Shown piece after piece: positions 26,108 through 33,029 of a stretch of DNA of 46,311 bases; positions within the stretch are counted from its first letter, which is position 1; each line of letters opens with the position of its first letter. The position numbers and the translations under genes are program-made. The stretch covers positions 1 through 46,311 of the IMG/VR virus record IMGVR_UViG_3300033145_000333; one strand, 5' to 3'. The stretch comes from a virus. The notes below the pieces were generated by a model. It saw nothing but the letters and a program-made list of their open reading frames with translations, had not been told where the DNA came from and did not search any database.

Positions 26108-26206
26108 ATGTTATATATAACAGGATTAATAGCAGATATTATAACATATAGTATAACATTTGTATTAATAGTATTATTTATAATAGACTTAAATATTCCA
26201 AAATAA
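26108..26206 (+). CDS. 32-residue membrane peptide
   Basis: A short frame, mostly one hydrophobic span (GLIADIITYSITFVLIVLFI), preceded by GAGGA 8-9 bases upstream. It sits between two early genes in the same direction. Function unknown; existence rests on the ribosome site and clean hydrophobic profile. Confidence 0.5.
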   Translation: MLYITGLIADIITYSITFVLIVLFIIDLNIPK

Positions 26207-26219
26207 TTTAACAAAAGAC

Positions 26220-26248
26220 TTGACAAAGCAACACTTATATGCTATACT
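26220..26248 (+). promoter_or_regulatory. Early promoter 3 (sigma70)
   Basis: TTGACA (26220-26225), 17 bases, TATACT (26243-26248) preceded by TATGC. The box sequence is identical to promoters 1 and 2. It drives the gene pair at 26272-26753. Confidence 0.87.
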
Positions 26249-26271
26249 TAGATTGACAGGAGGATAAGATA

Positions 26272-26523
26272 ATGAGAAATAACAAACAACAAACTAATAA
26301 CCTTAATAAACTAAGTCTCGCCGAAAGATACATCAAAAAACTAGATACAATGATAGAGAAAGAATATAAATATCTTATACAAAGACATCATGAACATATT
26401 GCAAGGGAATTACTGCATATAGGCTGTATTATGCACTTGTCTGCTGTATTGTATCATATTAGTGGTATATGTAGGGAATTGATACTAGGAGTGAAGGAAA
26501 TAAAGAGGAGGATTAAGCTATGA
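26272..26523 (+). CDS. Helical partner of 26520 gene, unknown
   Basis: This 83-residue helical, basic protein (LSLAERYIKKLDTMIEKEYK; HHEHIARELLHIGCIMHLSA) has its stop overlapping the next start as ATGA. AGGAGG precedes the ATG, behind promoter 3. Tight coupling with a small DUF4258-like protein resembles two-gene toxin-antitoxin or anti-host modules. That is inference; no domain is recognised. Confidence 0.6.
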   Translation: MRNNKQQTNNLNKLSLAERYIKKLDTMIEKEYKYLIQRHHEHIARELLHIGCIMHLSAVLYHISGICRELILGVKEIKRRIKL

Positions 26524-26753
26524 TTAAAGAATTTAGTCTTCATTCATTACAACAAATGCATGACAGATTTAAGGGACGGAAAGAAGTTCTTGATCTTGTA
26601 AGACACGGACAACTAGAAGATTATAGATATATCAAGACTTATGTACAGAATGACGAAACAAGAAAGCTTTATGAAATACAACACAATGTATATATTGTAT
26701 TAAATATGGACGATAGGCTTATAACTATATTTGAAAGGTATAAAAATGTATAG
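26520..26753 (+). CDS. DUF4258/RelE-like small protein
   Basis: The protein has 77 residues. The pattern FSLHSLQQMHDRFKGRKEVL, V-x-x-G-x-L, then YEIQHNVYIVLNMDDRLITI matches the layout of DUF4258 / RelE-ParE-like folds: an N-terminal H-x-x-x-R-M-like helix, then a beta sheet ending in IxTIFE. Those families include RNase and gyrase toxins. The start overlaps the upstream stop (ATGA). The fold is a by-eye match and no catalytic set is confirmed. Confidence 0.45.
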   Translation: MIKEFSLHSLQQMHDRFKGRKEVLDLVRHGQLEDYRYIKTYVQNDETRKLYEIQHNVYIVLNMDDRLITIFERYKNV

Positions 26754-26765
26754 GAGGTAATAATT

Positions 26766-26903
26766 ATGGATTATGTTAAAATGTTAGAAAACAGGATAGA
26801 AGATTTAAAAGCAGTAAAAAAACATTTAGAAAATGAGTTAGATAATATAATTAGTGAAATAGATGATTTAGAGGTAGAAATAGTTAGATTAGAAAATACA
26901 TAA
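26766..26903 (+). CDS. 45-residue coiled-coil protein
   Basis: The gene encodes a single heptad-rich helix (MLENRIEDLKAVKKHLENEL and on), with AGGAGG upstream. It may dimerise. No function can be assigned. Confidence 0.6.
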   Translation: MDYVKMLENRIEDLKAVKKHLENELDNIISEIDDLEVEIVRLENT

Positions 26904-26926
26904 GAATATATAAGAAAGGTTATATT

Positions 26927-27244
26927 ATGGATAATATTAAACTAGATAATACAATTATATTATATGTTCCTATAATAGAAGGTAAACATAATATTATTGA
27001 ATATACAATAGGTAGATTAATTGACTGGTTTGGTGGTATAACAACAACAGAGGGCTTTGGGTATTGGAAAGATGATAAAGGTAATATAATTGAAGATGAT
27101 ATTTTGTTAATAAATATTAAAGTAACAGAAGAAATCCTTATGAGGTATACTGTATCAATTAATATATTGTGTCAAATTCTTAAAAAACAATTAAATCAAG
27201 ATTGTATTGCTCTTGAGATTAATGGAGAAATGAAATTATTATAG
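26927..27244 (+). CDS. Early protein, unknown
   Basis: The 105-residue alpha/beta protein has NTIILYVPIIEGKHNIIEYT, a segment GRLIDWFGGITTTEGFGYWK that recalls small phage host-interaction proteins, and a helical C-terminus. AGAAAGG precedes it. No family recognised. Confidence 0.55.
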   Translation: MDNIKLDNTIILYVPIIEGKHNIIEYTIGRLIDWFGGITTTEGFGYWKDDKGNIIEDDILLINIKVTEEILMRYTVSINILCQILKKQLNQDCIALEINGEMKLL

Positions 27245-27258
27245 GAAAGGGGAATATA

Positions 27259-27423
27259 ATGAAAACTTTAGTAGAAAATAAAGAGTATAATGGTGCTAAA
27301 TATAGAGCAGGACAGCAATCTTTTTATCCTATATATGTTAAGGAGTATATTAAAACAACATTAAAATACAGGATAATAAACTATGTTATCAATTATCTAA
27401 GACGATTAAGATATAAACTATAA
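27259..27423 (+). CDS. 54-residue basic protein
   Basis: The frame encodes a Tyr- and Arg-rich peptide (YNGAKYRAGQQSFYPIYVKE; NYLRRLRYKL), preceded by GGAAAGGGG. It is very basic at the C-terminus and might bind nucleic acid. Unknown. Confidence 0.55.
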   Translation: MKTLVENKEYNGAKYRAGQQSFYPIYVKEYIKTTLKYRIINYVINYLRRLRYKL

Positions 27424-27436
27424 ATAGGAGGCTTAA

Positions 27437-27694
27437 ATGAAGAAATTAATAGCATTTAATAAATTCGAGAAAGCATTTAAAGAAGTAGGCAGAGAAGACA
27501 ATTTCAGCTTAGAAGCCTTAAAATTGTTATATAATCACTATAAAGATAATGATATAAAGGAATTTGATGTTATTGATATGTGTTGTGAGTGGGTGGAATA
27601 TGCAAATGACTTAGAATCTTTAAAATATATAGATTTTACAGAGGGTATAGATTCTTTAGTCGGAAAAACTATTGTTTTATTAAGAAATACATAA
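27437..27694 (+). CDS. Acidic early protein, unknown
   Basis: The protein has 85 residues, is helical and acidic (FKEVGREDNFSLEALKLLYN; DVIDMCCEWVEYANDLESLK), with AGGAGG upstream. Not recognised. Acidic early phage proteins are sometimes DNA mimics or enzyme inhibitors; nothing here proves that. Confidence 0.55.
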   Translation: MKKLIAFNKFEKAFKEVGREDNFSLEALKLLYNHYKDNDIKEFDVIDMCCEWVEYANDLESLKYIDFTEGIDSLVGKTIVLLRNT

Positions 27695-27711
27695 GAAAGG
27701 GGAATAGTATT

Positions 27712-27855
27712 ATGAATATAAATACTAAGACAGTTAAAAGTTGTGTTACATGCAAGTATACATCAAAACAAGGACATTGTAGAAATAAGAAATATACTAT
27801 GGCTTATAAAAAATGTATATGGACTTGTAACTGTAAATATTATGAGATTAGGTAA
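27712..27855 (+). CDS. Cys-rich small protein, paralogue of 35900 gene
   Basis: The protein has 47 residues with six Cys: SCVTCKYTSKQGHC and KKCIWTCNCKYYE. The opening C-x-x-C-K-Y and closing C-K-(Y/D)-Y are shared with the 52-residue protein at 35900, so the two are probably related zinc-binding proteins. A GGGG-type site precedes it. Confidence 0.6.
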   Translation: MNINTKTVKSCVTCKYTSKQGHCRNKKYTMAYKKCIWTCNCKYYEIR

Positions 27856-27972
27856 TACTCTAAAAGCTCCATATCTAGCTTATAAAGCATTATTATTTGC
27901 CAAGTAGTAACACAGCTAAAAAAAATAAAAATAGAACAAGTGTACTATATAATGAACATAGGAGGCAATAGA

Positions 27973-28119
27973 ATGAATTATTATGATATTGGCATAGAAG
28001 AAGACATAAAAGAGTTAGAAAGACAGAAATTAGACAGAGATGAAGAAAGTTTCGGACTTGATGCATGGATTGAAGATGAAATGTTATTATCAATAGAGAA
28101 AGATGAAAGGGGTAAATAA
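27973..28119 (+). CDS. 48-residue acidic protein
   Basis: A strongly acidic helix (YDIGIEEDIKELERQKLDRD and EESFGLDAWIEDEM) preceded by AGGAGG. The 117 bases before it hold no other supported frame. Unknown. Confidence 0.55.
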   Translation: MNYYDIGIEEDIKELERQKLDRDEESFGLDAWIEDEMLLSIEKDERGK

Positions 28120-28121
28120 TT

Positions 28122-28247
28122 ATGTTAAGATTACAGATAGCAAGCTATAATTGGGAATATTATTTAAAACACCCTATAAATTTATATATAGGTAAAAATT
28201 ATAGTGTTTTAAGGTTATTATGTTTAGAATTTCAAAAATATAAATAA
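28122..28247 (+). CDS. 41-residue basic peptide
   Basis: A short frame two bases after the preceding stop, with AAAGGGG upstream. It is aromatic and basic (YNWEYYLKHPINLYIGKNYS). It shows weak overall resemblance in length and composition to the frame at 30250. Function unknown; moderate coding confidence. Confidence 0.45.
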   Translation: MLRLQIASYNWEYYLKHPINLYIGKNYSVLRLLCLEFQKYK

Positions 28248-28866
28248 AAAGCTAAATCACATTAAAATATTATAGTTTTATGGGCTTTTACATAAAAAAA
28301 ACAGGGCTGTAAGTCAAGCCTATACTGATTATAGGGTTATACTATAACGCAAGAACCAAGCCTATACTGGGCTACAGCCCGAAATTGGCAATATTGCAAT
28401 CTATAACAACATAATGAGTGTAGGCAAGGGTTACAGAACGATTTTGCTGTTTTTAGCTAATTTCAATCTATAACAACATAACTAGAATAGGCTTGACCTA
28501 GAGGCTGATTTAGGTAAAAAGAGCAATATAGGGCATACCCCCATAGATATAGAAGGTAAAATAGTAAAGGGGGGTGTCTATAAGGTAATATATATATAAT
28601 ATTATAAGAAAAAACGACCTACAACCCTTGCTGTCATTGATTCTTTTGTTATAGATTTTTTTAGAGGTGTTTTTTAAGAAATCAGGCTAGAACCCGCACT
28701 GATACTAAATAGTTTGTTATAGATTTAAAAAGTGGTAAAAACAGGTAATATCGGCTTGTAAAGCAGGCGTATACTGGTTATATGATTATAGATTGAATCT
28801 ATAACCCTAGAATGAGGCTGAACAAGGGTTTACGGAGAATGACTGTAAAAAATGGAGGTGGAAAGA
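28248..28866. other. Gene-free repeat region, origin candidate
   Basis: No supportable gene in about 620 bases. It contains an 8-bp paired closing element GGGCTGTA (28304-28311)/TACAGCCC (28373-28380) that encloses two CAAGCCTATACTG copies (28315, 28357) and a small hairpin (28329-28347). It also holds the palindrome GCAATATTGC (28388-28397), a C5/G6 pair (28538-28542/28569-28574), and an almost pure A+T block (28579-28614). Five to six copies of a bipartite motif are listed separately. A replication origin or multi-site regulatory region is the best reading. Confidence 0.6.
28398..28830. repeat. Bipartite AATCTATAAC-N20-GGGTT repeat array
   Basis: AATCTATAAC occurs in plus orientation at 28398, 28465 and 28796, and in minus orientation at 28648-28657 and 28716-28725. 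In copies 1, 3, 4 and 5 a GGGTT (AACCC on the inverted ones) sits at exactly the same offset of 30 bases; three of them share CAAGGGTT. A degenerate copy (CTATAAC at 28342, GGGCT at 28369) keeps that offset. Copies 1-2 and 3-4 are 67 and 68 bp apart and mirror each other around the AT block. At 28786-28804 the motif forms a perfect 9-bp palindrome with one central base. Confidence 0.8.
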
Positions 28867-29346
28867 ATGGAAAAGAAAGAATTAAGTGCGGAAATAATAC
28901 AATTTCCTAATAAAATACTATCAAAATCATGTAATAATGTAAGAGAAACTGGGTTTAATAAAGAACTATTAAAAATAGTTAATCATATGCAAATAGTTTT
29001 ACATAAAACATCTAATGGAATAGGATTATCTGCTAACCAAATAGGTATTAGTAAAAGAATTGTAGTATTTAAAAGAATTAATATTAATAATAATACTGCT
29101 CTAATGGATTATATTATAAATCCTGAAATAGTTATAAGAAGTAAAACAAAATTGTTAAGTAAAGAAACCTGTCTAAGCTGTAAAGATTATGAAAATACAA
29201 TTGAAAGATATAGATATATAAAGGTTAAGGGAAAAACCTTTGACAACAAAGTTAGATTTATAGATACTTTTGCAAACAAATTGTTATCTGTAACATTACA
29301 GCATGAAATCGATCATATAAATGGTATTACTATAAAAGATAAATAA
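28867..29346 (+). CDS. def: Peptide deformylase
   Basis: This 159-residue protein carries all three deformylase motifs: GIGLSANQ (51-58), ETCLS with metal-ligand Cys102 (usually EGCLS), and QHEIDH with His146, Glu147 and His150. It removes the N-formyl group from new proteins using Fe2+ or Zn2+. Phage versions are thought to favour processing of phage or organelle-like proteins late in infection. The start at 28867 is chosen because GGAGG lies 8 bases upstream; an ATG 15 bases earlier contains that site. It is the first gene after the repeat region. The Gly-to-Thr change in motif 2 is unusual. Confidence 0.9.
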   Translation: MEKKELSAEIIQFPNKILSKSCNNVRETGFNKELLKIVNHMQIVLHKTSNGIGLSANQIGISKRIVVFKRININNNTALMDYIINPEIVIRSKTKLLSKETCLSCKDYENTIERYRYIKVKGKTFDNKVRFIDTFANKLLSVTLQHEIDHINGITIKDK

Positions 29347-29365
29347 AAGAGGGAGTATTAATGTT

Positions 29366-29530
29366 ATGAAAGAACATATACTAGCAGAATTTACTAATGA
29401 ATTGCGAGATATTGCTATAAAATACAAAGATACTCAACAATTAAGAGATATAATTTCAACTTGTGTTCATAAATATATTAAGAAAAATAAAGACTGGTAT
29501 ACAATATGGAAAAATAAAGAGGAGGTATAA
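29366..29530 (+). CDS. 54-residue helical protein
   Basis: The gene encodes a charged helical protein (MKEHILAEFTNELRDIAIKY then WYTIWKNKEEV) preceded by GAGGGAG. Its final codons GAG GAG GTA form the ribosome site of the next gene. Unknown. Confidence 0.6.
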   Translation: MKEHILAEFTNELRDIAIKYKDTQQLRDIISTCVHKYIKKNKDWYTIWKNKEEV

Positions 29531-29531
29531 T

Positions 29532-29627
29532 ATGTATTTAGAAGATGTTATGTTAATATTATTGATATTAATAGTTGGAATAGGTGTTGTTATTATATTT
29601 AATATAAGAATGTTATCACTTATATAA
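29532..29627 (+). CDS. 31-residue membrane peptide
   Basis: One hydrophobic span (MLILLILIVGIGVVIIFNI) with a strong GAGGAGG site inside the end of the upstream gene. A possible small membrane-acting protein. Confidence 0.6.
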   Translation: MYLEDVMLILLILIVGIGVVIIFNIRMLSLI

Positions 29628-29678
29628 CACAGTAGGGGCAAAATTTTTACTTAATATTGAATTATTTTAAAATAATAC

Positions 29679-29707
29679 TTGACATATGCTTAAAAATATG
29701 TTATACT
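29679..29707 (+). promoter_or_regulatory. Early promoter 4 (sigma70)
   Basis: TTGACA (29679-29684), 17 bases, TATACT (29702-29707) with ATATGT before it. It drives the 62-residue gene at 29734 and genes beyond. Confidence 0.85.
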
Positions 29708-29733
29708 ATAATTATAAGACGGAAGGGGAGATA

Positions 29734-29922
29734 ATGAAAAATATTTATGAAATGGGATTACATGAAGAATTTTGTTTAAATAAAACTACCAGTATTATAA
29801 GAGTAGCAGGAGGTTGGATTTATAGAATAGTATCTTTTTATAATGAAATAAATTATAATACATATCATAATGTATTTGTTCCTTATAATAACGAATTTCA
29901 AAAATATCATACAAAATTATAA
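29734..29922 (+). CDS. Conserved small phage protein (RVAGGWIY type)
   Basis: The protein has 62 residues. The string IIRVAGGWIYRIVSF, followed by VFVPYNNEF, matches a widespread short phage protein pattern (V-P/A-G-G-W-I-Y ... F-V-P-x-N-x-E-F) of unknown function. The start at 29734 follows GGAAGGGGAG. A longer frame beginning at 29686 was rejected because it runs through promoter 4. Confidence 0.65.
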   Translation: MKNIYEMGLHEEFCLNKTTSIIRVAGGWIYRIVSFYNEINYNTYHNVFVPYNNEFQKYHTKL

Positions 29923-29963
29923 AAAATTTGCTAAAGCTATAAAAAAGAAAGAAGGGTGTTAGA

Positions 29964-30248
29964 ATGAAAAAGTTTATAACTATATTATTATGTTTCATGT
30001 TCACATTTATAATAACTAACAAGGTAATATTACAGCATAGCATGATGTGTCCTAAATGTGGGTCAAATAATACTACAACAGAGGCAACAAGTATAAAAGT
30101 AATAGATAAAGATAGTACACAGAATAGAATAACAAACAAAGATTTTAAAGGATTACCTAGATTATATGAACTTTATTGTCATGATTGTGGAGTAGAATTA
30201 AATATAACAGAGGATGATGTAGAAGAAATGAAAGAATTGGAGGTATAA
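29964..30248 (+). CDS. Membrane-anchored zinc-ribbon protein
   Basis: The protein has 94 residues. Residues 1-25 (MKKFITILLCFMFTFIITNK) form a signal anchor, followed by CPKCG (29-33) and CHDCG (72-76), a four-Cys zinc ribbon, and an acidic tail. The ribbon could lie outside or inside depending on topology. The next gene starts 2 bases after the stop, using GGAGG in its last codons. Function unknown. Confidence 0.6.
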   Translation: MKKFITILLCFMFTFIITNKVILQHSMMCPKCGSNNTTTEATSIKVIDKDSTQNRITNKDFKGLPRLYELYCHDCGVELNITEDDVEEMKELEV

Positions 30249-30249
30249 T

Positions 30250-30375
30250 ATGGAAATAGGAATATCAGATTACTATAAACATGTTGGGTTAATAGCTTGT
30301 ATAAAAAACCCTATATTTATAAGTAAAATAATTAAAGGTGTGAGAATATTTTGTTTTTATATAATATGGAAATAG
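30250..30375 (+). CDS. 41-residue hydrophobic-basic peptide
   Basis: The frame (MEIGISDYYKHVGLIACIKN then IIKGVRIFCFYIIWK) has GGAGG upstream. It may be membrane-associated. No function assigned. Confidence 0.5.
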   Translation: MEIGISDYYKHVGLIACIKNPIFISKIIKGVRIFCFYIIWK

Positions 30376-30387
30376 GAGGTATAAGTA

Positions 30388-31284
30388 ATGAATATAATTG
30401 AAAGAATTAATAAGATGTTAGAACTAAATTTTGAACTAAGTAATGGATATTTAAGATTAGATAAACAACTTCCTGCATATTGTCTAGGTAATCTTTTAGA
30501 GTGGACAGGAAAATATCTAACCTCTACCAGTAATATACATACAAAAGAAATTCTAATAGAGAACCTAACTATGAATGAGATTTCTTATGGTTTTATTCCT
30601 AGAAATATACATATATGTATGAGTGACCCTGAAACAAATAAAGAAAATAGGTGGTATTTTTTAAACTATGTATTACCTTTAGCAAAATATGCAAGAGTTG
30701 ATGTAAGTCATTCTCAATTAGCATTTTTAATAGCAGGGTTACTTAGTAACTATTTATATATATTACGTTTTCCTGTCCATAGCTCCGTTAATACCAATGG
30801 GAAATATTTATTAAAAAAAATAGTACAAAATATAGTAAATAATAACTGGAAAATTATAAATCCTTGTACGAATAAACCTACTAAACAGGGAAATTTTACA
30901 TTTGTAGCTAATACAGGATTAAAAACTTATATGATTTATGAAATATCTAAACTTTTAGGTATTAATTCGAGATTAAGTTTATTACAAAAGTTTCTGTTAA
31001 AGAATAATTTTAGAATAATGAGAAGAATACCTTTATCAGTTTTAAAATTAACAGGAAAAGAGAATAATAAAAACACAGTATTTTTTCTACACATGATTAA
31101 TAAATTTTTACTTAAAAAAGGTTTGACAAGAAAATTGAAGATATATTCTGATAGATTATTAGCTGAAATGAATAAAACTTTAGAAGCAGATATAGCAAAA
31201 GATCAGTTTGACTTGACTAATTTGGAGAAATATGTCGAATATCTACTTTTTGACACTATAAGGGGTACAGGGACACAGGAATGA
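30388..31284 (+). CDS. 298-residue protein of unknown function
   Basis: This is the largest unassigned protein of the early half. It is mainly helical and basic, with QLPAYCLGNLLEWTGKYL, HSQLAFLIAGLLSNYLYILR (a possible buried or membrane-touching segment), GNFTFVANTGLKTYMIYEIS and a long helix at 195-285. No Walker, nuclease or HTH motif is visible. AGGAGG lies 7 bases upstream. It stops at a TGA. It could be a replication-initiator or lysogeny-unrelated host-takeover factor, but nothing in the sequence decides. The 73 bases after it hold only a 14-codon hydrophobic frame without a good site. Confidence 0.7.
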   Translation: MNIIERINKMLELNFELSNGYLRLDKQLPAYCLGNLLEWTGKYLTSTSNIHTKEILIENLTMNEISYGFIPRNIHICMSDPETNKENRWYFLNYVLPLAKYARVDVSHSQLAFLIAGLLSNYLYILRFPVHSSVNTNGKYLLKKIVQNIVNNNWKIINPCTNKPTKQGNFTFVANTGLKTYMIYEISKLLGINSRLSLLQKFLLKNNFRIMRRIPLSVLKLTGKENNKNTVFFLHMINKFLLKKGLTRKLKIYSDRLLAEMNKTLEADIAKDQFDLTNLEKYVEYLLFDTIRGTGTQE

Positions 31285-31357
31285 TAGGTACATGCTCTTA
31301 TTATTAATTATAGGTGTATTATCATTAAGGAAATAATAATCAAGTAAAGGAGGGTTT

Positions 31358-31507
31358 ATGACTAAATTAAAGAAACTTAAAAAGAACAATAGAAAAGATA
31401 ATAATATTACTAAGTGGGAAGAACATTATAAAATTCAAAAAAGAATAAGGAATATGACACAAGAATTTAGGGCATTTAAAACTATTATACTAAATAATGA
31501 AAGGTGA
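31358..31507 (+). CDS. 49-residue basic protein
   Basis: A strongly basic helix (MTKLKKLKKNNRKDNN; KIQKRIRNMTQEFRAF) after AAAGGAGG. The stop TGA lies within the ribosome site of the next gene. Likely nucleic-acid- or acidic-partner-binding; unknown. Confidence 0.6.
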   Translation: MTKLKKLKKNNRKDNNITKWEEHYKIQKRIRNMTQEFRAFKTIILNNER

Positions 31508-31515
31508 GGATTATT

Positions 31516-31935
31516 ATGAAAAATAACGATAAATTAGGTTATTACGAAAATAAAAGATTAACTGAACTTATTAAAACTGTTAGATATTTGAAAAATTTAG
31601 GAAAAACTTTATCTGAAAATGGTATAGGTTTTTCTATAGTTAAAATTACTGAGGGTAAATTACTTATATCAAATTCTAAATACAGTTTATATTCTGTATT
31701 TAAGGTTAAAAATAAAATAAGAAAATTATTTAAAGAGGAAAAATTTGATAAGTTTTCTACATGGAATCCTTATAATGATGTAATAATGTTTCAATGGTTA
31801 AGTCAACATTTTGCTATATGGTATGAAACAACAATAGATAAAATACCAAAACAATTATTACCTGATGGTGGAAAATGTCATTATGTAGATGAAATGGTTA
31901 GTAATACTAGATATGTTTTAAAATGTAATTTATAA
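31516..31935 (+). CDS. Early protein, unknown
   Basis: The protein has 139 residues. The N-terminal helix (NKRLTELIKTVRYLKNLGKT) is followed by beta strands (GFSIVKITEGKLLISNSKYS), then a helix-rich end with WLSQHFAIWYETT. The start at 31516 follows GGTGAGGA; a GTG 12 bases earlier was not chosen. Not recognised. Confidence 0.6.
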   Translation: MKNNDKLGYYENKRLTELIKTVRYLKNLGKTLSENGIGFSIVKITEGKLLISNSKYSLYSVFKVKNKIRKLFKEEKFDKFSTWNPYNDVIMFQWLSQHFAIWYETTIDKIPKQLLPDGGKCHYVDEMVSNTRYVLKCNL

Positions 31936-31964
31936 TAACTATTTTAATATATTTTCAAATAAAC

Positions 31965-31994
31965 TTGACTTTTAGTACTAAAATATGTTATACT
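31965..31994 (+). promoter_or_regulatory. Early promoter 5 (sigma70)
   Basis: TTGACT (31965-31970), an 18-base spacer, TATACT (31989-31994) preceded by ATATGT. It is slightly weaker than the others. It starts the transcript for the phosphoesterase and probably the replication genes. Confidence 0.8.
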
Positions 31995-32015
31995 TATATT
32001 GAGTGGGGGATAACT

Positions 32016-32735
32016 ATGAACAAATTTGATAAAATATACAATCAAATATTAACTTTTAGCTGTACTCATAACCCAGCTATACATAAAGATGCTAATAAGT
32101 TTCTTGATGCTATAGTTAAGAAGTACAAACCTGATTTAATTGTACATTGTGGTGATGAAGTGGACAATCATGCTATAAGTTATCATGATACTGACCCAAA
32201 TTTAGAGAGTGCAGGTAATGAATTAGATAGTGCTATTAAAAGTTTAAAGCCTCAATATGAAATATTTAAGAAAATACCAGTATTAGTTTGTGAAAGTAAT
32301 CATGGCTCATTGTCTAAGAGGAAAGCTATAACTTATGGCTTACCTGAAAAACTATTTACTAAGTGGTCAACAGTATTAGAAGCTCCTAAAAATTGGGAAT
32401 GGGATTATGACTGGACAATTAATACTCCTGTAGATTATTATTATTTTTGTCATGGTAAAGTTAAAGCCAAGTTAAAATTAAGTCAATCTATGGGAATGAG
32501 TGCTGTTCAGGGGCATTATCATTCAGACTTCTATGTAAATGGTTGGGCTAACCCTTTAGGTATACACTTTGATGTTAAGGTAGGTTGTTTAGCAGACAAA
32601 GATCATCTTGCTATGGCTTATGGTAAAAATTGTAAGGATCGTCCATTCTTAGGAGTTGTATTAATACAAGATGGTATACCTAAACTAAAGCCTATGATAT
32701 TAAATAGAGGTGGTAAGTGGAGAGGTAAACTATGA
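32016..32735 (+). CDS. Calcineurin-like metallophosphoesterase with altered motif I
   Basis: The protein has 239 residues. Family motifs in order: FSCTHNP (14-20), VHCGDEVD (43-50), CESNHG (92-97), CHG (145-147), GHYHSD (166-171). They cover the GDxxD, GNH-like and GHxH metal sites of calcineurin-type phosphodiesterases. In motif I the expected first-ligand Asp (SDxH) is Cys16, while His18 is kept. It could still bind one or two metals, or be a changed or inactive enzyme. The start at 32016 is behind GGGGGA and promoter 5; a frame opening at 31965 includes the promoter. The stop overlaps the next start (ATGA). Confidence 0.8.
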   Translation: MNKFDKIYNQILTFSCTHNPAIHKDANKFLDAIVKKYKPDLIVHCGDEVDNHAISYHDTDPNLESAGNELDSAIKSLKPQYEIFKKIPVLVCESNHGSLSKRKAITYGLPEKLFTKWSTVLEAPKNWEWDYDWTINTPVDYYYFCHGKVKAKLKLSQSMGMSAVQGHYHSDFYVNGWANPLGIHFDVKVGCLADKDHLAMAYGKNCKDRPFLGVVLIQDGIPKLKPMILNRGGKWRGKL

Positions 32736-33028
32736 AAAGATATAATAAAGAAATGAAAAAAGAAATGAATAAAATTATAGAACTTATGCATTCTAATTTT
32801 ATATTTTTTAATGAAAAGGATAGTAATAAAACTAAAAATAATGAATTTTGTTGTGAAAAGTTTAAAGAAGCTTTAAAAAATGATTACTTAGATGGCTATT
32901 TAAAAAATACTTGTTTACAGAAATATGAATCTGAATATTGTGATGGATATGATGAAGGTAGCTACAAATATTTAGAAATAAATTATTGTCCTTTTTGTGG
33001 AAGAAAATTAGAAAAAAATAAGGAGTAA
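32732..33028 (+). CDS. Small C-terminal zinc-finger protein
   Basis: The protein has 98 residues. CC at 40-41 (FCCEKFKEAL) and NYCPFCGRKL near the end resemble a common phage protein with a YCPFCGxxL knuckle. A Tyr/Asp/Glu-rich segment (ESEYCDGYDEGSYKYLE) lies between. Translation is coupled to the phosphoesterase by an ATGA overlap. Unknown role. Confidence 0.6.
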   Translation: MKRYNKEMKKEMNKIIELMHSNFIFFNEKDSNKTKNNEFCCEKFKEALKNDYLDGYLKNTCLQKYESEYCDGYDEGSYKYLEINYCPFCGRKLEKNKE

Positions 33029-33029
33029 T

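Noticed and set aside
28397-28481. CRISPR array from the repeated CAATCTATAACAACATAA
   Set aside because: Only two exact copies, others inverted and degenerate, and no cas genes. The fixed bipartite spacing suits binding sites better.
29686-29733. Upstream ATG for the 62-residue protein, and likewise 31965 for the phosphoesterase
   Set aside because: Both longer frames overlap the -10 regions of promoters, so the transcript could not include them.
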